This document shows positions 25,088 to 34,925 of a stretch of DNA of 64,000 nucleotides, piece by piece. This DNA is from Candidatus Brocadia sinica JPN1 (GTDB taxonomy: Bacteria; Planctomycetota; Brocadiia; Brocadiales; Brocadiaceae). A model generated the notes under the pieces. That model saw only the letters and a program-made list of their open reading frames with translations, had not been told where the DNA came from and made no database searches. The DNA lies in assembly GCF_000949635.1 (NCBI RefSeq), contig NZ_BAFN01000001.1, positions 2,046,001 to 2,110,000 on the forward strand, read 5' to 3'. The position numbers and the translations under genes were made by a program. The number at the start of each line of letters is the position of its first letter. The first letter of the stretch is position 1.

Positions 25088-27913
25088 ATGAAAAAATCCA
25101 TTATTGCCCGTGGCATACGGGTGAATAATTTAAAGAATATAGATATTGAAATTCCCCACAAAAAATTGGTGGTGATTACGGGGGTCAGCGGGTCGGGCAA
25201 ATCCAGCCTTGCATTCGATACCCTTTTTGCAGAAGGGCAAAGGCGATACGTGGAATCATTTTCAGCCTATGCCCGTCAATTCCTGGAAAGGATGGACAAG
25301 CCAGATATCGACCACATCGAAGGAATTCCTCCGGCAATAGCCATCCAGCAGAAAAACCCGGTAAAAAACCGGCGTTCAACTGTTGGAACTGCCACGGAAA
25401 TTAATGACTATCTCAGGTTGTTATTTGCTCGGGTTGGCAAGACCTATTGTGCTAACTGTAAGCGGCATGTGCAGATCGATACCGTTTCTCAAATTGTAGA
25501 GACTGTCCTTTCTTTGCCCGAAGGTACAAAATTTCTGGTCACCTTCCCCATTGCTGTCAGCCAAAAAGTATCGGGTCAATCACAAATCAATCTCCTCAAA
25601 GAACGTGGGTTGGTAAGGATACTGGCGGATAATGCCATTGTCGATATAACAACTGAAATAAAAGACTGGGATATCCGTACTGCAAAGTCTGTGTATGGAA
25701 TTATCGACCGGCTGGTTGTCAAGGACGTAATTAAAGAACGTCTTGTGGACGCTCTGGAAACTTCATATCGTTTGGGTGCAGGGCATTTGAGTATTATATA
25801 CAATATCCTGAATACCCCTGCCTATCCCGATATTCATTTACAAGGACATCCTTTGATTATCCAGGAGTCTCCATGGGTAGAACTGAGATACAGCAAACAA
25901 TTCTTTTGCAGTTACTGTGCTATTGAATATCCGGAACCTGTCCCTGTGTTATTTTCTTTTAATAACCCGATCGGCGCGTGTCCGAAATGTCAGGGATTTG
26001 GATACACCATTGAGATTGATATGGATAGCGTCATGCCGGATAAAGAAAAGACGTTGAACGAGGGGGCTATTGCGCCGTGGAATACCCCTACCTATAGCAC
26101 GATGTTTGATTCTCTGAAAAAGGCATCTTCCAATTATGGTATCCCGTTGGATGTTCCATTCCGTAAGCTGACGAAAGAACAAGCAAGACTGATTTGGGAA
26201 GGCACAGAAGATTTTTGCGGCATCCGCGACTTCTTTGCGTGGTTGGAACAGCGGAAATATAAGATGCACGTTCGCGTGTTTTTGAGTAAATATCGGGGAT
26301 ACACTTTGTGTCCCGCCTGTAACGGAAGGCGTTTAAAAAGCCAGGCACTGAACGTTTTGATAAACCATAAGAATATAGCTGATGTTTGTATTATGACAAT
26401 CGATGATGCATACCAATTCTTTGAAGAGATCCAGCTAACTGAGTATGAAAAAAATATTGCCCATCTGCTCTTACAGGAAATTAAAAAACGTCTAGACTAT
26501 ATGATTAAGGTAGGCTTGGGGTACCTTACCCTGGACCGTATGACCCGCACACTTTCAGGAGGAGAGGCCCAAAGGGTCAACCTGACAACGTCTCTGGGTT
26601 CTTCGCTAGTGAATACCCTTTACATCCTGGATGAACCCAGCATCGGACTCCATCCGAGGGATACGGAAAGGTTAATACAGATACTCGAACGGTTGCGCGA
26701 TATCGGAAATACCGTTGTCGTAGTAGAACATGATGAAGAAGTCATCAAGGCTGCCGATGAAATCGTTGATCTTGGGCCAGGCGCCGGTGAAAATGGCGGC
26801 ATGCTTGTTTATCAGGGTCCATTTCAGGATTTGCCTGCCCGCAACGGCTCACTCACCGGACAGTATTTAAAAGGCGATAAGGCAATTAAAATACCCCCTG
26901 AACGGAGAAAACCTTCCACCCGGGCTATCGTATTAAAAGGCGCCTCACAAAATAATCTGAAAGGCATTGATGTTGTCTTTCCCCTTCATATGCTCGTTTG
27001 TGTAACGGGAGTGTCAGGTTCAGGCAAAAGTACGCTCGTACAGGATACCCTCTATGGGGCGATCAAAAAAAAGCGTGAAGGATATGCAGGATTTGTTGGA
27101 AAATATGAAAGTATCCAGGGCGTACAGTTTATTAACGATGTTATTCTTGTGGATCAATCTCCTATAGGGCGCACTCCCCGTTCCAATCCTATTACATACA
27201 TAAAAGTATTTGATGAGATCCGAAGGCTTTTTTCTTCAACACGTGATGCAAAGATACGCAATCTGAGTGTCGGGTCTTTTTCATTCAATGTCGTTGGCGG
27301 GAGATGTGAGCAGTGCGAAGGCGCGGGCTCTATCAGGGTTGACATGCAGTTCCTCGCGGATATCTACGTCACCTGTGATAAGTGCAATGGAAAGCGATTT
27401 AACAAAAAGGTGCTCGATGTGCAATATAAAAGCATGAGCATCCATGAGGTACTTGAGATGACTGTAGATGGAGCTATTGCTTTCTTCTCTGATTCTCCCC
27501 GGATCACCAGGGGGCTGAAATTTTTACAGGACACAGGGTTGGGCTATTTGAGGTTGGGCCAACCAGCCACCACTCTGTCCGGCGGTGAAGCACAGCGACT
27601 TAAGATTGCTACCTATATGGCCCAGGAAAATCCTGATGCAATGCTCTTTATCTTTGATGAGCCCACCATCGGCTTACACATGGACGATGTTCAAAAATTA
27701 CTTACCTGTTTCCAGCAATTGATTCAGGCAGGACATTCCCTGATTGTAGTGGAACATAACCTTGACGTAATCAAATCTGCCGATTATATTATCGACCTTG
27801 GTCCCGAAGGTGGCGGTGAAGGAGGATATATCGTAGGGTGTGGCACACCGGAACAAATAGCACAAAGAGAAACGAGTTACACGGGGAGGTACCTGAAACC
27901 CTGTTTTTCCTGA
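25088..27913 (+). CDS. uvrA: Excinuclease ABC subunit A
   Basis: Protein of 941 aa, normal UvrA length. Two ABC ATPase modules: Walker A GVSGSGKSS (about residues 33-41) and GVSGSGKST (about 640-648), signature motifs LSGGEAQRVNL and LSGGEAQRLKI, and Walker B ILDEPSIGLH and IFDEPTIGLH. Zinc modules are visible as C-x2-C pairs (CANC, CSYC, CPKC, CEQC, CDKC). It recognises bulky DNA lesions and loads UvrB. The start MKKSIIARGIRVNNLKNI is the conserved beginning. No uvrB or uvrC neighbour, as is usual. Confidence 0.97.
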   Translation: MKKSIIARGIRVNNLKNIDIEIPHKKLVVITGVSGSGKSSLAFDTLFAEGQRRYVESFSAYARQFLERMDKPDIDHIEGIPPAIAIQQKNPVKNRRSTVGTATEINDYLRLLFARVGKTYCANCKRHVQIDTVSQIVETVLSLPEGTKFLVTFPIAVSQKVSGQSQINLLKERGLVRILADNAIVDITTEIKDWDIRTAKSVYGIIDRLVVKDVIKERLVDALETSYRLGAGHLSIIYNILNTPAYPDIHLQGHPLIIQESPWVELRYSKQFFCSYCAIEYPEPVPVLFSFNNPIGACPKCQGFGYTIEIDMDSVMPDKEKTLNEGAIAPWNTPTYSTMFDSLKKASSNYGIPLDVPFRKLTKEQARLIWEGTEDFCGIRDFFAWLEQRKYKMHVRVFLSKYRGYTLCPACNGRRLKSQALNVLINHKNIADVCIMTIDDAYQFFEEIQLTEYEKNIAHLLLQEIKKRLDYMIKVGLGYLTLDRMTRTLSGGEAQRVNLTTSLGSSLVNTLYILDEPSIGLHPRDTERLIQILERLRDIGNTVVVVEHDEEVIKAADEIVDLGPGAGENGGMLVYQGPFQDLPARNGSLTGQYLKGDKAIKIPPERRKPSTRAIVLKGASQNNLKGIDVVFPLHMLVCVTGVSGSGKSTLVQDTLYGAIKKKREGYAGFVGKYESIQGVQFINDVILVDQSPIGRTPRSNPITYIKVFDEIRRLFSSTRDAKIRNLSVGSFSFNVVGGRCEQCEGAGSIRVDMQFLADIYVTCDKCNGKRFNKKVLDVQYKSMSIHEVLEMTVDGAIAFFSDSPRITRGLKFLQDTGLGYLRLGQPATTLSGGEAQRLKIATYMAQENPDAMLFIFDEPTIGLHMDDVQKLLTCFQQLIQAGHSLIVVEHNLDVIKSADYIIDLGPEGGGEGGYIVGCGTPEQIAQRETSYTGRYLKPCFS

Positions 27914-28216
27914 GTATCAATGTGTCTTTTAATTAGGTTGGGTTTTAAAAGGCAAAACCCAACGACTTTTTTATCCACCCCAAAATCCCCTCCCAAGAGG
28001 GGACTTCTCAAATTACCCTCTTGAGGGGGGCAAGGGGTGTGTTTATTCATAACTTAACGAAAAAGGAATTGAAATTCCTGTACATTAAATCAGGACACAG
28101 ATTTTTTCGATACACGCAGATAATCGCAAGTCCTTTATATTTTGTATCCTGATAATCTGTGTGCATCTGTGTCCAAAACAAAAATTCCCCTATCATAAAT
28201 CACATGAAAGGATACA
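27914..28216. repeat. Repeat-type spacer after uvrA
   Basis: About 27930-27970 has GTTGGGTTTTAAAAGGCAAAACCCAAC (inverted repeat). Next comes CCCCTCCCAAGAGGGG and CCCTCTTGAGGGGGGCAAGGGGTG (about 27985-28040), then the GGAATTGAAATTCC palindrome, and finally the 82-nt GGACACAGAT element listed separately. No gene. Confidence 0.75.
28093..28174. repeat. 82-nt inverted repeat with GGACACAGAT ends (second copy)
   Basis: Same terminal sequences and same total length as the element at 6498-6579 (GGACACAGAT...ATCTGTGTCC), with a diverged centre. Positioned 43 nt before the flippase-like gene. Confidence 0.75.
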
Positions 28217-29329
28217 ATGAAACTTAGCAAGAAGAATATCCTGTTTATTCTGAGTATTATAGCCAGTATCGTTTGTACCTGGTTGTTTATAAGAAATATT
28301 GATTGGTTGCTCCTGAAAAACGCCTTACGAGATGCAAATTACTGGTTTATCATCCCTACGCTCATTTTAACCCTGCTGGTTTATGTAATAAGGGCAATTC
28401 GGTGGCGTGGATTATTGTCACATATTAAATCAATTTCTGTAATAAATTTGTTGTCTGTTACCAGTATTGGCTTTATGGCAAACAATATTCTTCCTGCCCG
28501 CGTGGGAGAAGTCTTGCGGCCGTTTATATTGACGAAAAAGGAGAATATAAAATTTTCAACCTCCTTTGCAACGGTAATCGTGGAGCGGATCTTTGACATG
28601 CTGGGACTCATTATATTTACGGTAGTCGTCATTGCCCTGTTACCGCATCCATCTGACACTCACCACAACACTTTTGCGCAGGCTTCAGCAAGTCATGTGA
28701 GCGCGGTCAAGGAATCAATTATCCCTTCCCTGAAAAAATGGACCGAAATATTTGCTGCAGTTGGGGTCCTTACCGTTGCCGGTATTTTTTTTGTCGTTAT
28801 GAAACCTGATTTCTTTAAAAAAATCCTTTCAAACCTATGCTCCTTTCTCCCGCATAAACTGAGAGATAAGGTTTTGGGACTGTATGAATCCTTTATTTAT
28901 GGCCTGAAAATCCTTGAAGATAAAAAACAAACGGTATGGATTTTGGTACTTTCACTTTTTATCTGGTTCCTTGGGGGAGCCGAAATATATCTTCTTGGAT
29001 TTTCATTTCACATGCATCTCCCTTTTGTGGGGGCGTGCCTTGTCGCTGTTTGTCTTGCACTGGCGGTTGCCCTGCCTCAGGCGCCCGGCTACATTGGCGT
29101 TTTCCATATCGCGGTGCTAAAATCTTTACATATTTTTGGAATAGAAACCACAGCGGCTCAAAGCTATGCCATTGTTTTATGGGCTATCAGCATTTTTCCT
29201 TCTACGATTATGGGTTTTCTTTTTCTCTGGAGAGAAGGTATTGCCTTCCGTGAGGTAGTCAAACTGGAAGAAGAAATCGCCGAAGGAAAGCTGGAAGAGC
29301 TGGAAGGTGTAACACGAGACATAAAATAA
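28217..29329 (+). CDS. Flippase-like membrane protein (LPG synthase TM / UPF0104 family)
   Basis: Protein of 370 aa with about eight membrane helices. The family signatures are seen in RAIRWRGLL (about residues 58-66), NNILPARVGEVLRP (about 88-101), and VALPQAPGYIGVFHIAVL (about 288-305). Members flip or transfer lipid-linked substrates; without the soluble aminoacyl-transferase domain this one cannot be a lysyl-PG synthase by itself. It is followed by an efflux operon but separated from it by 170 nt. RBS AAAGGA 7-8 nt upstream. Confidence 0.88.
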   Translation: MKLSKKNILFILSIIASIVCTWLFIRNIDWLLLKNALRDANYWFIIPTLILTLLVYVIRAIRWRGLLSHIKSISVINLLSVTSIGFMANNILPARVGEVLRPFILTKKENIKFSTSFATVIVERIFDMLGLIIFTVVVIALLPHPSDTHHNTFAQASASHVSAVKESIIPSLKKWTEIFAAVGVLTVAGIFFVVMKPDFFKKILSNLCSFLPHKLRDKVLGLYESFIYGLKILEDKKQTVWILVLSLFIWFLGGAEIYLLGFSFHMHLPFVGACLVAVCLALAVALPQAPGYIGVFHIAVLKSLHIFGIETTAAQSYAIVLWAISIFPSTIMGFLFLWREGIAFREVVKLEEEIAEGKLEELEGVTRDIK

Positions 29330-29499
29330 ACCGGCGAGGCAAAACCTCAGACCAATAAAGACAAGATGCGAGTTTGGCTGAATGGCTAAATGGTTAAAAA
29401 ACTATCCAGCCATACAACCTTTCAGTCATTATCATGCATCGTATATCGTGTATTGAAAACTTACTCATTTGTGAAGATACATCGCATAGAAAGTATTCA

Positions 29500-30720
29500 G
29501 TGTCACAGGAAGACCTTTTAAAATTAAAGATAGATAAGTCGGCAAGGAGTATTCGTCCGGTACGACACGGAAAACCGTACTATCGTATTGCAATTATAGC
29601 AGTCATTATCGCAGTAGTGGGATTCCTTTATTCGGTGGGGATTCTGACACCGGCTGTCCCTGTTGAGGTTGCCAGCGTTACCAGGGCGTATCCGTCTCAG
29701 ACTCTTACTCTGTTGAATGCCAGTGGCTATGTAGTAGCTCAGCGCAAGGCTGCCGTGGCGTCCAAAATCACCAGCCGGCTTGTATCATTGAGCGTTGAGG
29801 AGGGAAGCAAGGTAAAAAAGGGAGAGATCATCGCATGTCTTGAAAATGAGGATGCTATTGCCTTACAGAACCAGGCTGAAGCCAACCTGAATGTTGCACG
29901 CTTCGACCTACAGCAGGCGAAGGCAGAACTTCGGAATGCCACAGTCTCCTATCGTCGTGAAAAAAAGTTACTGGCAACGGGGATCGCAACGCCGGCCGAA
30001 TACGATGCTGCTCTTGCCCGTTACAAGAAGGCCGTTGCCGCTGTTGCCGGTGCAAAAGCTGCGGTTAAAGCTGGCGCCGCAGCGCTTCAGGTGGCTGAAG
30101 TATCTTTAGAATATACCCTGATTCGGGCTCCTTTCGACGCGGTGGTTTTAACGAAAAGCGCTGATATCGGCGATATCGTTACCCCAATTGGAGCGGCTGC
30201 CGATTCCAAGTCTGCCGTTGTTACTATTGCCGATATGGGTTCGCTTCAGGTAGAGGCTGATGTTTCTGAATCGAATCTGGAATTGGTGAAGGTTGGGCAG
30301 CCATGTGAGATACAGCTCGATGCACTGCCAGAGTCCCGTTTCCGCGGAGAAGTCCATATGATCGTGCCAACTGCCGACCGTAGCAAGGCGACGGTCATGG
30401 TCAAGGTTCGCTTTATCGATAAAGATATCCGTATATTGCCGGAAATGAGCGCAAAAGTCGCCTTTCTCTCCAGGCCAGTAAAAAGTGAAGAGCAGGAACC
30501 GATGACTACCATTAACCACGCAGCTATCGTAACTCGTAACGGCAGGAATGTTGTCTTTCTTATAAAAGACGACTATGTGGTACAGACTCCTGTCACTTCA
30601 GGAAGACAGATCGATGATATGATAGAAGTCCTTGACGGGATAAAACAAGGCGATAAAGTGGTAATCAGACCATTGAACAAATTGAAAGACGGCTCAAAGA
30701 TAAAGGTGATAGAGAAGTAA
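29500..30720 (+). CDS. Efflux periplasmic adaptor (HlyD/MacA family)
   Basis: Protein of 406 aa: short cytoplasmic tail, one membrane helix (about residues 25-45), barrel-sandwich (lipoyl-like) halves flanking a helical hairpin (about 105-185, Ala/Lys-rich), beta-barrel and membrane-proximal domains. EYTLIRAPFDAVV is the conserved adaptor motif. It bridges the ABC transporter encoded next to an outer-membrane channel. The start is uncertain: GTG at 29500 gives VSQEDLLKLKIDKS, the sort of N-terminus usual in these adaptors; an ATG at 29434 would add 22 residues and lacks an RBS. Stop and the next ATG overlap (TAATG). Confidence 0.9.
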   Translation: MSQEDLLKLKIDKSARSIRPVRHGKPYYRIAIIAVIIAVVGFLYSVGILTPAVPVEVASVTRAYPSQTLTLLNASGYVVAQRKAAVASKITSRLVSLSVEEGSKVKKGEIIACLENEDAIALQNQAEANLNVARFDLQQAKAELRNATVSYRREKKLLATGIATPAEYDAALARYKKAVAAVAGAKAAVKAGAAALQVAEVSLEYTLIRAPFDAVVLTKSADIGDIVTPIGAAADSKSAVVTIADMGSLQVEADVSESNLELVKVGQPCEIQLDALPESRFRGEVHMIVPTADRSKATVMVKVRFIDKDIRILPEMSAKVAFLSRPVKSEEQEPMTTINHAAIVTRNGRNVVFLIKDDYVVQTPVTSGRQIDDMIEVLDGIKQGDKVVIRPLNKLKDGSKIKVIEK

Positions 30721-31421
30721 TGGAACAGAAAGCACCTATTGTTGAAATAGAAAATCTGAATAAGTCTTACCGCAGAGGCAACCAAACTATACCGGTATTG
30801 GAAAACATTACTTTTGATATTGAGGAAGGTGAATTTCTGGCATTGATGGGTCCCTCAGGCTCGGGAAAGAGCACCTTGTTGAACCTGATTGCCGGTATCG
30901 ATAAGTCGGATAGCGGTATCATCAAAATTCATGGCGTAGATATTACGGTACTATCAGAAACAGAACTTGCCCGGTGGCGTTCTGCCAATGTTGGCTTTAT
31001 CTTCCAGTTTTATAACCTGATCCCGGTACTTACCGCCTTTGAGAATGTTGAATTACCCTTGCTTCTCACGTGGCTCTCCAGAAAAGAACGGAGAGTGCAT
31101 GTTGAAACGGCGCTTCGGGTAGTCAATCTTTCCGATCGTATGGATCATTATCCTGGTCAGCTCTCTGGAGGACAACAGCAGCGTGTGGCTATTGCCCGTG
31201 CCCTTGTTACCGACCCTGCGATAATTGTAGCAGATGAGCCGACCGGCGACCTGGACCGTGTTTCAGCGAAAGAGATACTGGAATTGATGGGTCGTCTCAA
31301 TGCCGAATTTGGCAAGACCATTATCATGGTTACCCACGATCCGCATGCAGCAGAAAAGGCCCATACGATAAAGCATCTGGAAAAGGGCATTTTGGATGTA
31401 CATAATCAATCTCATTTATAA
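30720..31421 (+). CDS. ABC transporter ATPase (MacB/LolD type)
   Basis: Protein of 233 aa with Walker [10 protein letters not shown] (about residues 42-50), Q-loop [16 protein letters not shown], signature [15 protein letters not shown] and Walker [13 protein letters not shown], followed by the switch histidine in MVTHDP. This is the cluster typical of the MacB/LolD subfamily, which drives mechanotransmission rather than classical transport. Translationally coupled to the adaptor (one-base overlap) and to the first permease (26-nt overlap). Confidence 0.95.
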   Translation: MEQKAPIVEIENLNKSYRRGNQTIPVLENITFDIEEGEFLALMGPSGSGKSTLLNLIAGIDKSDSGIIKIHGVDITVLSETELARWRSANVGFIFQFYNLIPVLTAFENVELPLLLTWLSRKERRVHVETALRVVNLSDRMDHYPGQLSGGQQQRVAIARALVTDPAIIVADEPTGDLDRVSAKEILELMGRLNAEFGKTIIMVTHDPHAAEKAHTIKHLEKGILDVHNQSHL

Positions 31422-32553
31422 AAATGCCTTCCGCCACAAACTGCGTACCTCGCTAACCATTCTTGGCATTACCATCGTTATCCTTGCTTTTAGTCTCCTG
31501 AGGACTGTGGTAAGCGCCTGGTATGCCGGAGTAGAGGCATCATCAGCAACCCGCCTTGTGACCAGAAATTCCATATCCCTCGTCTTCCCGCTCCCCATTT
31601 CGTATAAGGATAAAATACGACAAATACACGGAGTCAGTTTTGTATCCTCTGCATATTGGTTTGGTGGAATTTATATTGACGAAAAAAATTTCTTCGCCAA
31701 CTTTGCCGTGGAACCAAAAAATTTCCTGGAATTGTATCCTGAATACATACTTCCTCCTGACCAGAAGGACGCCTTCCTCCGCGACCGGAAGTCTGTTATT
31801 GCAGGACAAAAACTTGCTTCAAAATATCATTGGGAGATCGGCGATACCCTTACCCTGAAAGGAACGATTTTCCCGGGTAACTGGGAGTTTGTTGTACGCG
31901 GAATCTATAGAGGCAGGGATAAAAGCACCGATGAGACCCAGTTCTTTTTCCACTGGGATTATCTCAATGAATCGCTGAAAAAAACCACATCCTTGCGTGC
32001 AGATCAGGCCGGCTTTTATCTCGTTGGGGTAAATAATCCCGATCTGGCTGATGATGTGGCGGTGACTATTGATAAAACCTTTAAAAATTCACTTGCGGAA
32101 ACTTTGACGGAGACTGAAAAGGCATTCCAGTTAAGTTTTGTTTCCATGAGTGAAGCGATCGTTATTGCCATACAGTTAGTTTCTTTTGTGGTAATTATTA
32201 TCATCATGGCAGTCATGGCGAATACCATGGCGATGACTGCCCGCGAGCGAATTGGAGAATATGCAATATTGAAGACCCTGGGATTCGGCGGCTGGTATAT
32301 TGCTGCGCTCATATTTGGAGAATCCCTGTTTATTACCGTGGTTGGCTGCGCCATTGGTATTGCTTTTACCTTTCCGATAGCAAAAGTCTTTGGGAATGTT
32401 ATGGGGACATACTTTCCCGTGTTTAACGTGACAACGAAAACCATCTACCTTGATATAGCAGTCTCTCTCCTGGTCGGGATGGTAGCAGCAATCATTCCGA
32501 CCTGGCGTGCAATAACGATACGGATTGCTGATGGTCTCAGGAGGATTGGATAG
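31396..32553 (+). CDS. ABC transporter permease (FtsX/MacB-like), first
   Basis: Protein of 385 aa: one N-terminal helix, a large periplasmic MacB-PCD-like domain (about residues 45-265) and three C-terminal helices, the standard type VII permease topology. The start [25 protein letters not shown] matches family N-termini and overlaps the ATPase gene by 26 nt. It forms a heterodimer with the next gene product, inferred from adjacency. Substrate unknown; candidates include lipophilic compounds, peptides or lipoproteins. Confidence 0.9.
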   Translation: MYIINLIYKNAFRHKLRTSLTILGITIVILAFSLLRTVVSAWYAGVEASSATRLVTRNSISLVFPLPISYKDKIRQIHGVSFVSSAYWFGGIYIDEKNFFANFAVEPKNFLELYPEYILPPDQKDAFLRDRKSVIAGQKLASKYHWEIGDTLTLKGTIFPGNWEFVVRGIYRGRDKSTDETQFFFHWDYLNESLKKTTSLRADQAGFYLVGVNNPDLADDVAVTIDKTFKNSLAETLTETEKAFQLSFVSMSEAIVIAIQLVSFVVIIIIMAVMANTMAMTARERIGEYAILKTLGFGGWYIAALIFGESLFITVVGCAIGIAFTFPIAKVFGNVMGTYFPVFNVTTKTIYLDIAVSLLVGMVAAIIPTWRAITIRIADGLRRIG

Positions 32554-33720
32554 GTGAGAATACCGTTTTCATACAGCTTTCGTAATCTCCTGACCCGCAG
32601 GCTTACTACCATGCTGACGGCATCTGGTATGGCATTGGTGGTATTTGTATTCACCTCGATTTTAATGCTTGCAGAGGGGTTGCGGAAAACCCTGGTGAAT
32701 ACCGGTTCTTATGATAATGTCGTGGTGGTCCGCAAGGCAGCGGCCTCTGAAGTGCAGAGCGGGATTGATCGGCAGCAGGCTTCTGTCTTAGAGACGCAGC
32801 CGGAGGTGGCTCTTGGGGCAAATGGCCAAAGGTTGCTGGCTAAAGAGATGGTAGTGCTTATCAACCTCCCCAAGAGAGGGAGCAATAAACCATCGAATGT
32901 GGTTATCCGGGGAATTTCGCAAAACTCTCTCTTGTTGCGTCCTCAGGTAAAGCTCATTGATGGTCGTATGCCCCGGTCTGGTTCCTCTGAAATAATTGCA
33001 GGTCAAAACATTGCAAAACGGTTTAAAGGTGGTGGAGTTGGTGAAACCCTCAGATTCGGGATGAGAGACTGGGCAGTGGTGGGGACGTTTGATGCGGGGA
33101 ATACGGGTTTCAGCTCGGAGATATGGGGGGATGTGGATCAGCTGATGCAGGCATTTCGCCGCCCCGTGTACTCGTCTGTCATCTTTCAGTTACGCGATCC
33201 TTCCGAGTTCAATAAGGTGAAGGCACGCATTGAAAGCGACCCGCGCCTGACCCTGGAGGCCAAACGGGAAATCGCGTACTATGAAGACCAATCTAAAATG
33301 ATGGCAAAATTCCTGCGCATTCTGGGGCTATCACTCACCATAATCTTTTCTTTAGGTGCAATTATCGGTGCTATGATTACTATGTACTCGGCTGTGGCAA
33401 ATCGTACCAGTGAAATTGGCACGCTGCGCGCACTCGGCTTTCAAAGAATAAGCATTTTGGGTGCGTTTCTCATGGAGTCATTAATACTCGGTTTTTTGGG
33501 GGGGTGCGTGGGTCTGTTTTTTGCCTCATTTATGCAACTGCTTACCATTTCCACCATGAACTTTCAGACTTTTTCCGAACTCGCCTTTACCTTTTCCCTT
33601 ACCTTTGGTATCGTTTATAAATCTTTTGCTTTTTCACTGATAATGGGATTTCTTGGCGGTGTACTGCCTGCGGCCAGGACGTCACGCATGAATATCGTAG
33701 ATGCACTCCGGGCGAGTTGA
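32554..33720 (+). CDS. ABC transporter permease (FtsX/MacB-like), second
   Basis: Protein of 388 aa starting at GTG directly after the stop of the first permease. Same topology: one N-terminal helix, periplasmic domain (about residues 45-255), three C-terminal helices with the FtsX-like block ANRTSEIGTLRALGFQRISI. The short stretch NLPKRGSNKP in the periplasmic part is encoded by a small CCTCCCCAAGAGAGGGAG inverted repeat, which may be a trace of a palindromic element or coincidence. Completes a tripartite efflux operon. Confidence 0.9.
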   Translation: MRIPFSYSFRNLLTRRLTTMLTASGMALVVFVFTSILMLAEGLRKTLVNTGSYDNVVVVRKAAASEVQSGIDRQQASVLETQPEVALGANGQRLLAKEMVVLINLPKRGSNKPSNVVIRGISQNSLLLRPQVKLIDGRMPRSGSSEIIAGQNIAKRFKGGGVGETLRFGMRDWAVVGTFDAGNTGFSSEIWGDVDQLMQAFRRPVYSSVIFQLRDPSEFNKVKARIESDPRLTLEAKREIAYYEDQSKMMAKFLRILGLSLTIIFSLGAIIGAMITMYSAVANRTSEIGTLRALGFQRISILGAFLMESLILGFLGGCVGLFFASFMQLLTISTMNFQTFSELAFTFSLTFGIVYKSFAFSLIMGFLGGVLPAARTSRMNIVDALRAS

Positions 33721-33761
33721 CAGTATCTGCAAAAATTCATGAAAAAAAGGAGGTATTCACT

Positions 33762-34085
33762 ATGAGTTGGTTGTATCTGTTCCTGGCAATAATCCTGGAA
33801 GTCTCGGGTACCACCTGCTTGAAATTGTCCCAGGGTTTCACGAAGTTATTGCCATCGGTATTGCTCTTTATCCTGTACGGATTTAGTTTTACTTCGTTTT
33901 CCTTTGCCCTCAAAAAGCTTGACGTAAGCGTTGCCTACGCCGTATGGTCAGGGCTGGGAACCACTCTTATAGCAACGGTGGGCATTTTGTGGTTCAGGGA
34001 GCCATTAAGCGCCGTAAAGATAATTTCAATTGGACTGATTATAATAGGCGTGATAGGGTTGCGTCTGAGCGGAGGAATACAGTAA
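33762..34085 (+). CDS. Small multidrug resistance (SMR/EmrE family) transporter
   Basis: Protein of 107 aa with four helices. The essential membrane glutamate is Glu13 in LAIILEVSGTTCLK, and the family AVWSGLGT motif with its tryptophan is present. SMR proteins work as dual-topology dimers exporting cationic drugs or guanidinium in exchange for protons. The ATG at 33762 follows AAAGGAGG with 8-9 nt spacing; an upstream in-frame start would add residues that do not fit. It lies 41 nt after the ABC operon and may be co-transcribed. Confidence 0.92.
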   Translation: MSWLYLFLAIILEVSGTTCLKLSQGFTKLLPSVLLFILYGFSFTSFSFALKKLDVSVAYAVWSGLGTTLIATVGILWFREPLSAVKIISIGLIIIGVIGLRLSGGIQ

Positions 34086-34272
34086 TCGCCAAGAAACCGC
34101 CTCCAACTATGGCAAACACAAAAAGAAAGGAATACTTAACGCCAGCGTCACTGACGAGGAGCACAGAATCTTAAAAAAATGCCTAAAACCAATTCGCTTG
34201 ATTGAAGCCAAACATAAGCAAAAAAAGTGTACTGTACTCCACGTTCATGTGCACGCAGTTGTTATGCATTAC

Positions 34273-34509
34273 CTAAATTTCATCCCCATGAAGGGGTTTC
34301 CTATCTGGAACTCTATCAAGTATTCTTCTGAAGTCAGACTTCTTCGCTCTTTTTGCCCTTCTTCCCAGGTAATCTTCAGTCAATATTGCAGATATCTTCT
34401 CAGCAACTGCCGATGAAATAAACTGGTTGATTGATACCCCTTCCTTCCTCGCAATTTCCTTTATGTGCCTATGTATTGAATCAGGCAATCTTAAGCTTAA
34501 CGCACTCAC
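34273..34509 (-). CDS. Ribbon-helix-helix antitoxin
   Basis: Protein of 78 aa with an N-terminal ribbon-helix-helix fold: strand ALSLRLPDS, helix IHRHIKEIARKEG, turn VSINQ, helix FISSAVAEKISA. The C-terminal tail (RRAKRAKKSDFRRILDRVPDR) is basic and would wrap the toxin. Such proteins repress their own operon and neutralise the PIN nuclease. The ATG overlaps the upstream toxin stop by four bases, so the toxin gene comes first, the reverse of the usual order. Confidence 0.82.
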   Translation of the reverse strand: MSALSLRLPDSIHRHIKEIARKEGVSINQFISSAVAEKISAILTEDYLGRRAKRAKKSDFRRILDRVPDRKPLHGDEI

Positions 34510-34925
34510 TTTATTTCCTCCAATAATTTCCTCGGTGCTATAGCTCTTACCCCAAACTTATTGGACCCCTTAAAATCAGTTACATTGTGGGTTACAATAG
34601 TTTTAGTTCCGGACGCAACTGCCACTTCTAATATGAGGTCGTCCTTGGCGTCCGATAAACATGGTCTCCACAAAAAGTATATTTTCTGATGTTCGCCAAA
34701 TTTGCACAAATTATCTAATACCTTATCAATATCCCGATCTGATAACCCTAACTCTGTTCTATTTTCCTTCAATATATACTCGTATTCGAATAACAGCGCA
34801 GTTGATAAAACTATTTTCACCTTTCCTCGTTCAATAGCTCTAAGAATCTGATGTGATGCTCCTCTCGAGGAATATAGCCCAGCATACAATACATTGGTGT
34901 CGAGGACTACCCTTGCTTTAATCAT
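34506..34925 (-). CDS. PIN-domain toxin (putative ribonuclease)
   Basis: Protein of 139 aa of the PIN family of putative toxin components. Acidic active-site residues are seen in VVLDTNVLYAGL (Asp8), FEYEYIL (Glu) , DAKDDLILEVAVAS (Asp) and THNVTDF (Asp). It should be a Mg-dependent RNase, possibly acting on tRNA or mRNA. The pair is on the strand opposite to its neighbours and isolated between unrelated genes, typical of a mobile toxin-antitoxin cassette. Confidence 0.85.
   Translation of the reverse strand: MIKARVVLDTNVLYAGLYSSRGASHQILRAIERGKVKIVLSTALLFEYEYILKENRTELGLSDRDIDKVLDNLCKFGEHQKIYFLWRPCLSDAKDDLILEVAVASGTKTIVTHNVTDFKGSNKFGVRAIAPRKLLEEIK

Noticed and set aside
32860-32895. Palindromic element inside the second ABC permease
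   Set aside because: CCTCCCCAAGAGAGGGAG is short and the protein shows no clear insertion there; could be coincidence.
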